From the NCBI GenBank assembly GCA_949295085.1, contig CASFJS010000005.1, positions 1-64,000 of the forward strand: a stretch of 64,000 nucleotides of DNA, in the 5' to 3' direction. The position numbers were made by a program, and so were the translations under genes. Below the pieces are notes generated by a model. The model saw only the letters and a list, made by a program, of their open reading frames with translations, was not told where the DNA came from and made no database searches. Positions 27,178-35,989 of the stretch are shown piece after piece (positions within the stretch are counted from its first letter, which is position 1; each line of letters begins with the position of its first letter). This DNA is from an uncultured Pseudomonadota bacterium. GTDB lineage: Bacteria; Pseudomonadota; Alphaproteobacteria; RF32; CAG-239.

Positions 27178-28203
27178 TTAGGCTTGTTTGCCGTAAGACA
27201 GCAGTTTGTTTCTGACCAAACCGCGCAAGGATACTTCCGGCCGGGCACCGTAATGGGTGATAACCTCGGCCGCGGCAATAGAGCCGATAATGGCACAGGT
27301 GCCAAGCGAACGGCCTTGGGTCAGTCCGTAAAGAAAGCCGGCGGCGTATAAATCACCGGCGCCGGTGGTGTCAACGACGTTTTCAACCGTTTCGGCCTCG
27401 ACAAAGGTTTTGGTGCGGCCGTTGACAATGACCGAACCTTTGGCACCGCGGGTTATGGCCGCAATTTCGACCATCGGCTTAATCAAATCAAGACATTTAT
27501 AAAAATCTTCACCTTTAAATAAAGCGCAAATTTCGGCGTCGTTGGCGAATAAAATATCAATATGTTCTTTAACAAACGCGACAATCGCTTCTTCTTTGCC
27601 GGTGACACAACTGACATCAGACAACGAAAAAGCCACCTGACGGTTATATTTATGAGCTGTTTCGGCGGCTTTGACAGCGATTTCCATACCGTGTTTGTAA
27701 TCCAAAAGATAGCCTTCAAGATAAGTTATGCGGCTGGCTTTGATGATGTTTTCGTCAATATCGGCGGCGCTTAAATAAGCGCTGGCACCAAGGTAGGTGA
27801 ACATGGAGCGCATAGCGTCCGGCGTGACCAAAACGATGGAACGGCCGGTAACCGGTCCTTCATTCAACGGCGGTGTGAAAAAATCAACGCCGGCGGCACC
27901 GATGTCGCGGGTAAATTCCTGTCCCAGGGCATCATCATGAACTTTGCCGATGAAAGCCGGTGCGCCGCCCAAAGAGGCCAATCCGGCAACGGTGTTGGCT
28001 GCCGAACCTCCGGGGACTTCGCGTTCGGGTACGATATCGGCATAGATTTTGCCGGCGGTTTGGGCGTCGAGCAGCGTCATACAGCTTTTAGAAAGATTGC
28101 GCTCGGTTAAAAAACGATCGCCGACTTTGGCCAAGACATCAACGATGGCGTTGCCGATACCGACGATGTCATAATAGGTGGTGGTTTCGGTTTTTTGGAT
28201 CAT
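27178..28203 (-). CDS. PfkB-family sugar kinase, adenosine kinase-like
   Basis: The 341-residue product has the ribokinase/PfkB fold: GIGNAIVDVLAKV near the start, the substrate motif VPGGSAANTVAGLASLGG (about 63-80) and the second signature DTTGAGDLYAAGFLYGL (about 288-304) with the catalytic Asp in GAGD. It resembles alphaproteobacterial proteins annotated as adenosine kinases; the true substrate cannot be decided from sequence alone. Confidence 0.87.
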   Translation of the reverse strand: MIQKTETTTYYDIVGIGNAIVDVLAKVGDRFLTERNLSKSCMTLLDAQTAGKIYADIVPEREVPGGSAANTVAGLASLGGAPAFIGKVHDDALGQEFTRDIGAAGVDFFTPPLNEGPVTGRSIVLVTPDAMRSMFTYLGASAYLSAADIDENIIKASRITYLEGYLLDYKHGMEIAVKAAETAHKYNRQVAFSLSDVSCVTGKEEAIVAFVKEHIDILFANDAEICALFKGEDFYKCLDLIKPMVEIAAITRGAKGSVIVNGRTKTFVEAETVENVVDTTGAGDLYAAGFLYGLTQGRSLGTCAIIGSIAAAEVITHYGARPEVSLRGLVRNKLLSYGKQA

Positions 28204-28223
28204 GAGTTTGCCTTAAAATTTAA

Positions 28224-28257
28224 AGAACCCCTCTTTTGTCAATAAAAAGAGGAGTTC
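28224..28257 (-). terminator. Hairpin between ferredoxin and PfkB kinase genes
   Basis: GAACTCCTCTTTTT pairs with AAAAGAGGGGTTC (minus strand), followed by TTTAAATTT. It probably ends the ferredoxin transcript. Confidence 0.6.
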
Positions 28258-28283
28258 CTGCGATTAATCTTAAAAATTAAATA

Positions 28284-28523
28284 TTACTCATTTGCATTGG
28301 GCAAATTTTTGGCATTTTCCTGAGCATATTTAATCCATTTTTCGTCAGCTTCATCCTCAGAAGTGATGGCTTCCTGCGGGCATTCGGAAATGCAGACGCC
28401 GCAGTCAATGCAGGTATCGGGATCAATAACCAGCATATTCTCAGCTTCATGAAAAGCGTCAACCGGGCATACTTCGGCGCAGGATTTGCATTTAACGCAG
28501 GAATCATTTACAACAGATACCAT
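28284..28523 (-). CDS. Two-cluster 4Fe-4S ferredoxin, short FdxA-like
   Basis: The 79-residue product has two complete cysteine motifs, [12 protein letters not shown] (9-20) and [12 protein letters not shown] (38-49). These fit two 4Fe-4S clusters. The CIDCGVC.SECP...AI arrangement and a helical tail with [14 protein letters not shown] recall the FdxA ferredoxins, but those are usually about 107-112 residues with a 7Fe arrangement, so this is a shortened relative. It is an electron carrier of unknown partner. Confidence 0.85.
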   Translation of the reverse strand: MVSVVNDSCVKCKSCAEVCPVDAFHEAENMLVIDPDTCIDCGVCISECPQEAITSEDEADEKWIKYAQENAKNLPNANE

Positions 28524-28597
28524 TTTATTTTTACTCCAGTTGTTGATTAAAAATCAGCCCTTAATTTAGCCGTTTTGGAAAATAAATCAAGCATAAT

Positions 28598-28629
28598 CTT
28601 GCATTGGATGAAAAAAATCACTAACTAAG
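28598..28629 (+). promoter_or_regulatory. Predicted heat-shock promoter of htpG
   Basis: CTTG (28598-28601), 18 bases, then ACTAACTAAG (28620-28629). The groES promoter at 39777 has the same two blocks with exactly the same spacing, so this is probably the local RpoH-type promoter. Confidence 0.6.
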
Positions 28630-28672
28630 AGGATAACTTGATAAAAATATTTTTTAACAGGAGGGTGTTGTT

Positions 28673-30514
28673 ATGGCCGATAAAATAGCTTTTCAGGCCG
28701 ATGTGAGCAAAATGCTCGATATCGTGATTAATTCATTGTATTCGGAAAAACAAATCTTTTTGCGCGAGCTGATTTCAAACGCGTCTGATGCCTGTGACAA
28801 ATTACGTTATCTGGCTTTGACACATCCGGATATTGCCAAAGCATCGGGCGCTTTTAAAATCATTATCACACCGGATGAAAAAGCTAACACTTTGACCATT
28901 GCCGATAACGGTGTCGGTATGAATAAAGATGATTTGATTAACCATTTGGGAACGATTGCCAAATCCGGTACGGCGGAGTTTGTGAAAAACGCCAGCGAGA
29001 ACGGGTCGGTTTGTGAGCTAATAGGCCAGTTTGGTGTCGGGTTTTATTCGGCTTTTATGGTGGCGGACAAAGTGGAAATCCTGACGCGTAAAGCCGGTGA
29101 GGACAAAGCCTGGAAATGGGTATCCAACGGGATAGACGGCTTTGAGATTACCGAAGCCGAAAAAGAGGTTAACGGTACCGAAATCAAACTTTATTTGAAA
29201 AAAGACGAGAAAAATTATGTCGATACCATCTATTTGCGGCAGATTATCCGGACTTATTCGGATCATATTGCTTATCCGATTGTTTTAAATCTTGGCAAGG
29301 CCGGCGAGGAGACGGTCAATACCGGTTCGGCTCTGTGGACGCGCAATAAGGCCGAGATTACCAAAGAGCAGTATCGCGATTTTTATCGCCATATTTCGCA
29401 TAATTTTGATGAACCGTGGTTAACGTTGCATTTTAAGGCTGAGGGTAATATTGAATATACCGGTTTGTTGTTTATACCGGAAACCGCGCCGTATGACTTG
29501 TTTCAACCGGATCGCAAAACATCGCTTAAATTATATATCAATAAGGTGTTTATTTCGGATAAGATTGAGGAATTGATGCCGAATTATCTGCGGTTTGTCA
29601 AAGGGATTATTGACAGTGCCGATCTGCCGTTGAATATCTCGCGCGAGATGTTGCAATATTCGCCGCTGTTGGAAAAAATCAAAGCCGGAACAATCAGCCG
29701 CCTGTTGAAAGAGCTTAAAAAGCGCACCAAAGACTATGATGATTATATCAAATTCTGGCGCAATTTCGGTATTGTGTTGAAAGAGGGAATCTACGAAGAC
29801 TTTAAAAATCGCGAAGAAATTGCCGGAATATCTTATTTTTATTCAACACATGATGTTGAGAAGCTGGTCAGTTTGGATGACTACATCAGCCGCTGCGGCA
29901 AAGATCAGAAAACCATTTACTACATTACCGGTGATGATATCAATGTTTTGCGCAATAATCCGCAACTGGAGGCCTTTAAGCAGAAAGGAATCGAAGTCCT
30001 GCTGCTGAATGATCCGATTGACGAATTTTGGCCGCAGGTTTTGCCAAACTATAAAGGCTATGCGGTGAAACATATTGCGCAGGCCGATGCCGATATGACC
30101 TGGAAGAGGGAAGAGAAAAAAGCCGATGAAGGCAGTTTAAATAAACTTTGTGGATTTATGCAGGATTTGTTAAAAACAGAAGTCGGTAAAGTGCAGCCGA
30201 CCGAAAAATTGACGACATCGCCGGTGAGCCTGACGGTTGAAAACGGACAAATGAGTTTGCATTTGGAACGCCTGATGCGCAATCACCAGCAACAGACGGC
30301 GTTTGCATCCACACGTATTTTAGAACTTAATCCGTATCATCCGCTGATTATCCGCTTGGCGGATATGTTGACGGATGAAGCAAACAAAGCAAAAGTTGAG
30401 GAAGTATCCAAAGTTTTGCTCGACCAGGCTAAAGTGGCGGAAGGTGAGGCGATATCCGATCCGTCGTTTTATGCCGAAAAAATCAGCGGTTATATTTTAA
30501 GGGACATTGCGTAA
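28673..30514 (+). CDS. htpG: Molecular chaperone HtpG (Hsp90)
   Basis: The 613-residue product is a full-length bacterial Hsp90. The N-terminal ATPase domain shows FLRELISNASDACDKLRY (catalytic Glu and Asn), TIADNGVGM and GQFGVGFYSAFMVAD. The middle domain includes the conserved ISREMLQ segment and the C-terminal domain mediates dimerisation. A strong AGGAGG-like site (ACAGGAGGGTG) precedes the ATG. It is probably induced by heat through the promoter at 28598. Confidence 0.97.
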   Translation: MADKIAFQADVSKMLDIVINSLYSEKQIFLRELISNASDACDKLRYLALTHPDIAKASGAFKIIITPDEKANTLTIADNGVGMNKDDLINHLGTIAKSGTAEFVKNASENGSVCELIGQFGVGFYSAFMVADKVEILTRKAGEDKAWKWVSNGIDGFEITEAEKEVNGTEIKLYLKKDEKNYVDTIYLRQIIRTYSDHIAYPIVLNLGKAGEETVNTGSALWTRNKAEITKEQYRDFYRHISHNFDEPWLTLHFKAEGNIEYTGLLFIPETAPYDLFQPDRKTSLKLYINKVFISDKIEELMPNYLRFVKGIIDSADLPLNISREMLQYSPLLEKIKAGTISRLLKELKKRTKDYDDYIKFWRNFGIVLKEGIYEDFKNREEIAGISYFYSTHDVEKLVSLDDYISRCGKDQKTIYYITGDDINVLRNNPQLEAFKQKGIEVLLLNDPIDEFWPQVLPNYKGYAVKHIAQADADMTWKREEKKADEGSLNKLCGFMQDLLKTEVGKVQPTEKLTTSPVSLTVENGQMSLHLERLMRNHQQQTAFASTRILELNPYHPLIIRLADMLTDEANKAKVEEVSKVLLDQAKVAEGEAISDPSFYAEKISGYILRDIA

Positions 30515-30535
30515 GTCTTTGAACCGGATAAAAAG

Positions 30536-30564
30536 AAGAGCTCCGCGGATGGCGCGGAGCTCTT
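30536..30564. terminator. Bidirectional terminator between htpG and pnp
   Basis: AAGAGCTCCGCG pairs with CGCGGAGCTCTT around a five-base loop, between two convergent genes. Confidence 0.8.
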
Positions 30565-30579
30565 TGAGTGTCCGAAAAA

Positions 30580-32703
30580 TTATTGGTTTTCCAGATCTTC
30601 TCCGGTTTCCTGATTGACCCGTTTGGCCGAAAGTTTAATTTTGCCGCGGTTGTCAACGCCTAAGCATTTGACCCAGATTTGGTCTCCTTCCTTGTAGAAG
30701 TCCGAAACTGAGGCAATGCGCTCGTTTTTAATCTCCGAGATATGAACCAGACCTTCGGTTGTGCCCAGGAAACGGACAAAAGCGCCAAAATCCATAATCT
30801 TGGTAATGGTGCCGTGGTAGATTTTGCCGATTTCCGGTTCGGCCACAATGCCCATAATCCACTCCAGAGCGGCATCGCCGTCTTCTTTTTTCATCGAAGC
30901 AATTTTGACCACGCCGTCATCGGTGATATCAATTTTGGTATGTGTGGTGTCGACAATTTCACGGATGATTTTGCCGCCGGTGCCAATGACCTCGCGGATT
31001 TTGTCGACGGGAATTTTAATGGCAACAATGCGCGGCGCTTTATCAGATACGTGCGGACGTGCTTCGGCAATGGCTTTGGCCATTTCCCCCAAGATATGAA
31101 TACGTCCTTCATGTGCCTGAGCCAAGGCTTGTTGCATAATCTCTTTGGTGATGGAAGTGATTTTGATATCCATTTGCAAAGCGGTTACGCCGTCTTTGGT
31201 TCCGGCGACCTTAAAGTCCATGTCGCCCAAGTGGTCTTCATCGCCCAAGATATCGGTTAAAACGGCAATACGGCCGTCATCTTCCTTGATTAAACCCATA
31301 GCAATACCGGCGACCGGCTTTCTTAGCGGTACACCGGCCGACATCAAAGACATTGATGAACCGCAAACCGTGGCCATGGAGGAGGAACCGTTTGATTCCA
31401 TAATGTCCGAAACCACGCGTACGGTGTACGGAAAAGCGTCTTTGTCTTTGGGCATCATCGGATGAATGGCGCGCCAGGCCAGTTTGCCATGGCCGATTTC
31501 GCGACGTCCGGGGGAGCCCATGCGTCCGCATTCGCCGACCGAGTACGGCGGGAAGTTATAGTTGAGCATGAAGTCTTCTTTGCTTTCGTCAAACAAGCCA
31601 TCAATAATCTGGGCATCTTCGCCGGTACCTAAAGTGGTAACAACCAGAGCCTGCGTTTCGCCGCGGGTGAACAGAGCCGAGCCGTGAGTGGTCGGCAAAA
31701 CATCGACTTCGCATTGAATCGGGCGGACGGTTTTGGTGTCACGGCCATCAATGCGGCGGCCGGTGGTTAAAACTTTTTCGCGCACGACTTTGTGCATTAA
31801 TTTTTCGATGACATCGCCGATATAGCGGTTTTCAAGCTCATTTTCCGGATCAACGGTGGCTTTGACTTCTTCGGAAACCTGACCGACCAGCGTGCCGCGG
31901 GTTAATTTGTTGGTTTCTTCAAAAGCTTTGGCGTATCCGGCCTCAAAATCTTTTTCGACCCGAGCATACAACGCATCAAACTCCGGCGGAAAAACCGGTG
32001 CCTCCCAAGGCTCTTTACCGGCTTCTTTTTTGAGTTCGTTGATCATATCAATAACCGGTTGAAAGTTTTCAAATCCGAACATAACCGCGCCGAGCATGAC
32101 ATCTTCCGGCAACTCGTTGGCTTCGGATTCAACCATCAAAACCCCTTCTTTGGTGCCGGCTACAGTCAGTTCCAGATCCGATGTCTGGATTTGCTCAACG
32201 GTCGGGTTCAAAATATACTGGCCGTTTTTATAGCCGATTTTGGCTGCGCCGATAGGGCCTAAGAACGGAATTCCGGAAACGGCCAAAGCCGCAGAGGCCG
32301 CGATCATGGCCGGAATGTCGGAATCGGTTTGTTTGTCGTGAGCCAAAACGGTACAGACAATTTGAACTTCGTTTTTGAAAGCATCCGGAAACAGCGGGCG
32401 AATCGGACGGTCAATCAGACGCGAAATAAGAACTTCACGCTCGGAAGGTTTGCCTTCTCTTTTTAAGAAACCGCCGGGAACTTTGCCGGTGGCATAATAT
32501 TTTTCCTGATAATTCACTGTTAAAGGAAAGAAATCCTGATCAGCTTTTACCTCTTTTGCGGCGCATACCGTTCCGTGAACAACTGTTTGCCCATAGGTAA
32601 CAACCACCGAACCGGCAGCCTGTCGTGAAATTTTTCCTGTTTCCAAAACTAATTTGCGTCCGCCCCATTCCATCTCTTTGCGGACTTCGTGAAAATCGAT
32701 CAT
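30580..32703 (-). CDS. pnp: Polyribonucleotide nucleotidyltransferase (PNPase)
   Basis: PNPase is a phosphorolytic 3'-5' exoribonuclease of the degradosome. The 707-residue product has two RNase PH-like domains (about 10-145 and 325-460, the second with [23 protein letters not shown]), a helical linker, a KH domain (about 555-615, [20 protein letters not shown]) and an S1 domain (about 620-690, [15 protein letters not shown]). It follows rpsO with a stem-loop between them, as in E. coli. Confidence 0.97.
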   Translation of the reverse strand: MIDFHEVRKEMEWGGRKLVLETGKISRQAAGSVVVTYGQTVVHGTVCAAKEVKADQDFFPLTVNYQEKYYATGKVPGGFLKREGKPSEREVLISRLIDRPIRPLFPDAFKNEVQIVCTVLAHDKQTDSDIPAMIAASAALAVSGIPFLGPIGAAKIGYKNGQYILNPTVEQIQTSDLELTVAGTKEGVLMVESEANELPEDVMLGAVMFGFENFQPVIDMINELKKEAGKEPWEAPVFPPEFDALYARVEKDFEAGYAKAFEETNKLTRGTLVGQVSEEVKATVDPENELENRYIGDVIEKLMHKVVREKVLTTGRRIDGRDTKTVRPIQCEVDVLPTTHGSALFTRGETQALVVTTLGTGEDAQIIDGLFDESKEDFMLNYNFPPYSVGECGRMGSPGRREIGHGKLAWRAIHPMMPKDKDAFPYTVRVVSDIMESNGSSSMATVCGSSMSLMSAGVPLRKPVAGIAMGLIKEDDGRIAVLTDILGDEDHLGDMDFKVAGTKDGVTALQMDIKITSITKEIMQQALAQAHEGRIHILGEMAKAIAEARPHVSDKAPRIVAIKIPVDKIREVIGTGGKIIREIVDTTHTKIDITDDGVVKIASMKKEDGDAALEWIMGIVAEPEIGKIYHGTITKIMDFGAFVRFLGTTEGLVHISEIKNERIASVSDFYKEGDQIWVKCLGVDNRGKIKLSAKRVNQETGEDLENQ

Positions 32704-32775
32704 ATTTCTTTACCTTTCATATTCCATATAACCTCTACCTGCCCCATGCAGGATTTTTTGTCTTAATTATACAGC

Positions 32776-32813
32776 TTGCGGAGCTTTAATTTATCAAATA
32801 TGAAGCCCCGCAA
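32776..32813 (-). terminator. rpsO-pnp intergenic stem-loop
   Basis: On the minus strand TTGCGGGGCTT pairs with AAGCTCCGCAA, one mismatch, around a 16-base loop. There is no strong T-run. In E. coli the rpsO-pnp gap carries an attenuator and an RNase III site controlling pnp; a similar role is inferred. Confidence 0.55.
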
Positions 32814-32832
32814 ACTTTTTCATCTTTTCTAA

Positions 32833-33102
32833 TTATCGTCTGATATTCAGTTTAGTGATGATGTTTTGGTATCTGCTCTCGTCTTTTGTCTTCAGGTAAT
32901 CCAGAAGGTGACGACGGCGGGCGACTTTTTTCATCAGGCCCAGACGAGAGTGATTGTCTTTGGCGTGAACCTTAAAATGCTCAACCAGATTGTTAATCTC
33001 GGCCGTCCAGATAGCAATTTGAACTTCCGGAGATCCGGTATCATTCGGGTTCAGGCCATAGGTTTTGACTAATTCTTGTTTTTGTTCGTTTGAAATCGAC
33101 AT
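32833..33102 (-). CDS. rpsO: 30S ribosomal protein S15
   Basis: S15 binds 16S rRNA early in 30S assembly. The 89-residue product is the normal length and shows the family sequence: [22 protein letters not shown], then [21 protein letters not shown] start at the ATG at 33102 preceded by AAGGAAAC; the frame continues upstream but without a ribosome site. It lies between truB and pnp, the classic order. Confidence 0.97.
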   Translation of the reverse strand: MSISNEQKQELVKTYGLNPNDTGSPEVQIAIWTAEINNLVEHFKVHAKDNHSRLGLMKKVARRRHLLDYLKTKDESRYQNIITKLNIRR

Positions 33103-33118
33103 CGTTTGTTTCCTTATA

Positions 33119-34027
33119 TTAAAGATTAAACACGCGGATTGGCGAAATTTTGGTTTCTTCAATCCGCACCATTGCTGCCAACTGGCCGTTGAACGTTGCT
33201 GCCGCCTCACATCCGGTGTATTTTGTAAGATCATAATGCTTTGGCGAAATGCTTTGTCCGAGCCTTAATTTGGCCGCATCTTCCCCCCCTACGGCGATGA
33301 CCGTGATGTCGCACAGACATGTCAAAAGGGGACGCAGATATTTTTTGCGTTCCTCAACATACTCTATATTTTTTAAATTTTCCAGTAAAATCGTATCCCG
33401 GATATCAAAATTGCCGCATTTTAGGCGCCGGAGAGCTGTCAAATGGCCGTAAGTGCCTAATTTTTCGGCCAAAGAGGCGCCAAGAGAACGTACATAGGTG
33501 CCTTTGGAACAAGTGACGCGGAATCGGGCCTGCGAATCGTCAATCATTTCCAGAAAATCAAGCCGGCTGATGGTTATGCTGCGTTCCGGAATATCGGTAA
33601 GCTGCCCGCTGCGCGCCAGATCATAAGCGCGCCGGCCGTTAATTTTTAAGGCAGAGTAAATCGGCGGCGTTTGTTTGATTTGGCCAAGGAACAAAGGCAG
33701 AATCGTTTTAATTTCCGCCTCGGTCGGCAGGAGGTCTTTTTGAGCGGTTATTTGTCCGGTCGGGTCAAGCGTATTGGTTGCGATACCAAATTTGACGACG
33801 AATTCATATTCTTTATCGCCGTCTGTAACATAAGGCAACAGCTTGGTTGCTTCACCGAAAGCGATTGGTAAAACGCCGGTGGCAAAAGGATCAAGTGTGC
33901 CGGCGTGACCGTTTTTTTTGGCATCAAACAATTTCCGGGTTATGTTGACAACCGTGGTTGACCCCATGTTTACAGGCTTGTCTATTATCAGCCAGCCGTT
34001 GATGTTTTGACCTTTCCGGTGTTTCAT
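33119..34027 (-). CDS. truB: tRNA pseudouridine(55) synthase TruB
   Basis: TruB makes pseudouridine 55 in the T-loop of tRNAs. The 302-residue product has [16 protein letters not shown] at the N-terminus, the catalytic motif [24 protein letters not shown] with the active Asp in GTLDP, and later [19 protein letters not shown]. The start is the ATG at 34027 after CGGGAG; a frame extends to 34099 without a ribosome site. It is divergent from rbfA and 126 bp separate the two starts. Confidence 0.95.
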   Translation of the reverse strand: MKHRKGQNINGWLIIDKPVNMGSTTVVNITRKLFDAKKNGHAGTLDPFATGVLPIAFGEATKLLPYVTDGDKEYEFVVKFGIATNTLDPTGQITAQKDLLPTEAEIKTILPLFLGQIKQTPPIYSALKINGRRAYDLARSGQLTDIPERSITISRLDFLEMIDDSQARFRVTCSKGTYVRSLGASLAEKLGTYGHLTALRRLKCGNFDIRDTILLENLKNIEYVEERKKYLRPLLTCLCDITVIAVGGEDAAKLRLGQSISPKHYDLTKYTGCEAAATFNGQLAAMVRIEETKISPIRVFNL

Positions 34028-34153
34028 AATTTGTCTCCCGTTGTTGTTGATAAAGTAAAAAAAAGTCGGAGTCAATCTTTTCGCAAAAGATCTTGCCAAG
34101 AAGTATATTTGTCTTTATATCTATAGCATATTGTGTTTATGAGGAGATCGTCC

Positions 34154-34531
34154 ATGGCCGAAAAAGAACCCTCGCAGAGGCAGCTTCGCGTTGCCGGGGA
34201 AATCAGAAAGATTATTGCCCGTTTTATCGATCGCGGCGAAGTGCATAATCTTGAAGGAATCGATACGATGGTCACCATAACAAAAGTTACGGTGTCGCCG
34301 GACTTAAAGTATTGTACGGTGTGGTTTGTTACTTCCGGCGGTGATTTTTTGCAGGAGGTTTTGGGCGGTTTGCAGCTGGCAGCCAATTATTTTCGCAAAC
34401 AAGTTGCGTCGCAAACGTCGTTGCGGTATGTCCCGGAAATTAATTTCAGGGTTGATAAGTCTTTTGAAGAAGTGGATAAAATAGAAAAGCTTTTAAATGA
34501 TCCGCATGTTGCGCGGGATTTGAAAAAGTAG
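34154..34531 (+). CDS. rbfA: 30S ribosome-binding factor RbfA
   Basis: RbfA is a 30S maturation and cold-adaptation factor. The 125-residue product is a single KH-type fold with RQLRVAGEIRKIIARFI near the start, ITKVTVSPDLKYCTVWFV in the middle and RYVPEINFRVDKSFEEVDKIEKLL at the end, all family features. The ATG at 34154 follows GAGGAG. Normally it lies between infB and truB on one strand; here it stands alone and divergent. Confidence 0.94.
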   Translation: MAEKEPSQRQLRVAGEIRKIIARFIDRGEVHNLEGIDTMVTITKVTVSPDLKYCTVWFVTSGGDFLQEVLGGLQLAANYFRKQVASQTSLRYVPEINFRVDKSFEEVDKIEKLLNDPHVARDLKK

Positions 34532-34654
34532 TCATCTTTTTGTTTCTTTCTGTAGAAAACTGACGCAATTTTTTTGCGTTTTGTTGTTTTTTTCGCTACC
34601 TTTATAAGCGGAAAATTATAGATATGTTTACACTTATAAAAAATTATTTTACCC

Positions 34655-35017
34655 ATGGAACAGTTGAAATATAATCGCTTGCGCGATATTACCCAAGGTG
34701 ATTTCGCCATTCGTGGGGGAGCTCTTTTGTATAACGGCAAAGAAGTTTCTTCTCACGGCAAATTGATTTTGTCTTCTGTTGAAGAAGCGTTTTTTATGTT
34801 TGAGGTTGAACGTCAGGATGAAGATAAGTTTCCTTTTCGGCAAGTTTTTTTGCTTAACGGAAATTATCCTTATTTTTATACCAGTCGTGAGTGCAAAATT
34901 GAAAGCACGCGTTTTCAGTTTGTTTCGCCGGAAAATATCAAGCATGCGTTTCATTTAATTTCATACAACGGCTGTGTCTTGCAGACCAAAATTGTCGGAG
35001 ATGCGTTTGTCGAGTAA
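34655..35017 (+). CDS. Hypothetical protein
   Basis: The 120-residue product has no signal peptide or membrane segment and is rich in Phe and Tyr (GKLILSSVEEAFFMFEVERQD, FFRQVFLLNGNYPYFYT-like pattern), suggesting a small beta-rich fold. I do not recognise it. A strong terminator follows. Confidence 0.55.
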   Translation: MEQLKYNRLRDITQGDFAIRGGALLYNGKEVSSHGKLILSSVEEAFFMFEVERQDEDKFPFRQVFLLNGNYPYFYTSRECKIESTRFQFVSPENIKHAFHLISYNGCVLQTKIVGDAFVE

Positions 35018-35028
35018 GTGTGATAAAA

Positions 35029-35062
35029 AAACGGGTTTTGTCGATGAGACAAAACCCGTTGT
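35029..35062. terminator. Bidirectional terminator between 34655 gene and fabG
   Basis: ACGGGTTTTGTC pairs perfectly with GACAAAACCCGT around GATGA, with A and T runs on the two sides. Confidence 0.85.
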
Positions 35063-35077
35063 CTGTTTGATAAAACA

Positions 35078-35815
35078 TCAGATCATGGCCATGCCGCCGT
35101 TGATATTGATGGTTTGGCCGGTGATATATTGAGCTTCATCGGAAGCCAGGAAGACCACAACATTGGCAATATCTTGTGCCTCGCCGAGTTTGCCTTCGGG
35201 AATTTTGGAAAGCAGGGCTTTTTTGACATCTTCCGGCAGGACATCGGTCATCGGTGTGCGGATAAAACCGGGGGCAATCGAGTTGACGGTGATGCCACGG
35301 GAGGCAACTTCCTGAGCCAAGCATTTGTTCATGGCGATCATACCGCCTTTGGAGGCTGCATAGTTGGCCTGACCGGCATTGCCCGTTACGCCGACAACCG
35401 AAGCAATACCGATAATGCGGCCAAAGCGGCGTTTCATCATGCCGCGGATAACCCCGCGTGCCAGTTTGAATCCGGCAGATAAGTTGACATCCAATACCAA
35501 CTGCCATTCTTCGTCGCTCATACGCATAAACAGATTGTCGCGGGTTAAACCGGCATTGTTGACCAAAACATCAATTTGGCCGAATCTGGCTTCAACATCG
35601 GCAACCAGTTTTTTAATGGCTTCGGAATCCGATAAATTGGCAACAAAAACCTCAACATCGCCGCCGAGTTCGGCTTTTAATTTTTCCATCGGTTCGGCGC
35701 GCATATCGGTCAGAGCCAGTTTGGCACCCTGAGCATGTAATGTACGGGCAATTTTGTCACCCAGACCGCCGGCCGCGCCGGTGATCAAAGCAACTTTACC
35801 ATCCAGTCTAAACAT
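35078..35815 (-). CDS. fabG: 3-oxoacyl-ACP reductase FabG
   Basis: FabG reduces beta-ketoacyl-ACP with NADPH in fatty acid synthesis. The 245-residue product is a classical short-chain dehydrogenase: cofactor motif TGAAGGLGDKIA (about 12-23), NNAG, the catalytic Ser in GIASVVG, YAASKGG (Tyr and Lys) and the C-terminal GQTININGGMAM typical of FabG. The start at 35815 (MFRLDGK) follows AAGGGAAT. The rest of a fab operon is not here. Confidence 0.93.
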   Translation of the reverse strand: MFRLDGKVALITGAAGGLGDKIARTLHAQGAKLALTDMRAEPMEKLKAELGGDVEVFVANLSDSEAIKKLVADVEARFGQIDVLVNNAGLTRDNLFMRMSDEEWQLVLDVNLSAGFKLARGVIRGMMKRRFGRIIGIASVVGVTGNAGQANYAASKGGMIAMNKCLAQEVASRGITVNSIAPGFIRTPMTDVLPEDVKKALLSKIPEGKLGEAQDIANVVVFLASDEAQYITGQTININGGMAMI

Positions 35816-35989
35816 ATTTATTCCCTTTTCAGCTAAAGTTTTCACTGCTCTTAAGATTGCGGGAAGACATTATAAAAGTCAAGTCTTTTGCAACAGTTAT
35901 AAAATATAAAAACATTAAGGGATTATTGATAATTTGAGCTTTATAATGAGGCAAAAGACAAGATAATTTTTATCCGCAGAGGAATGTTG

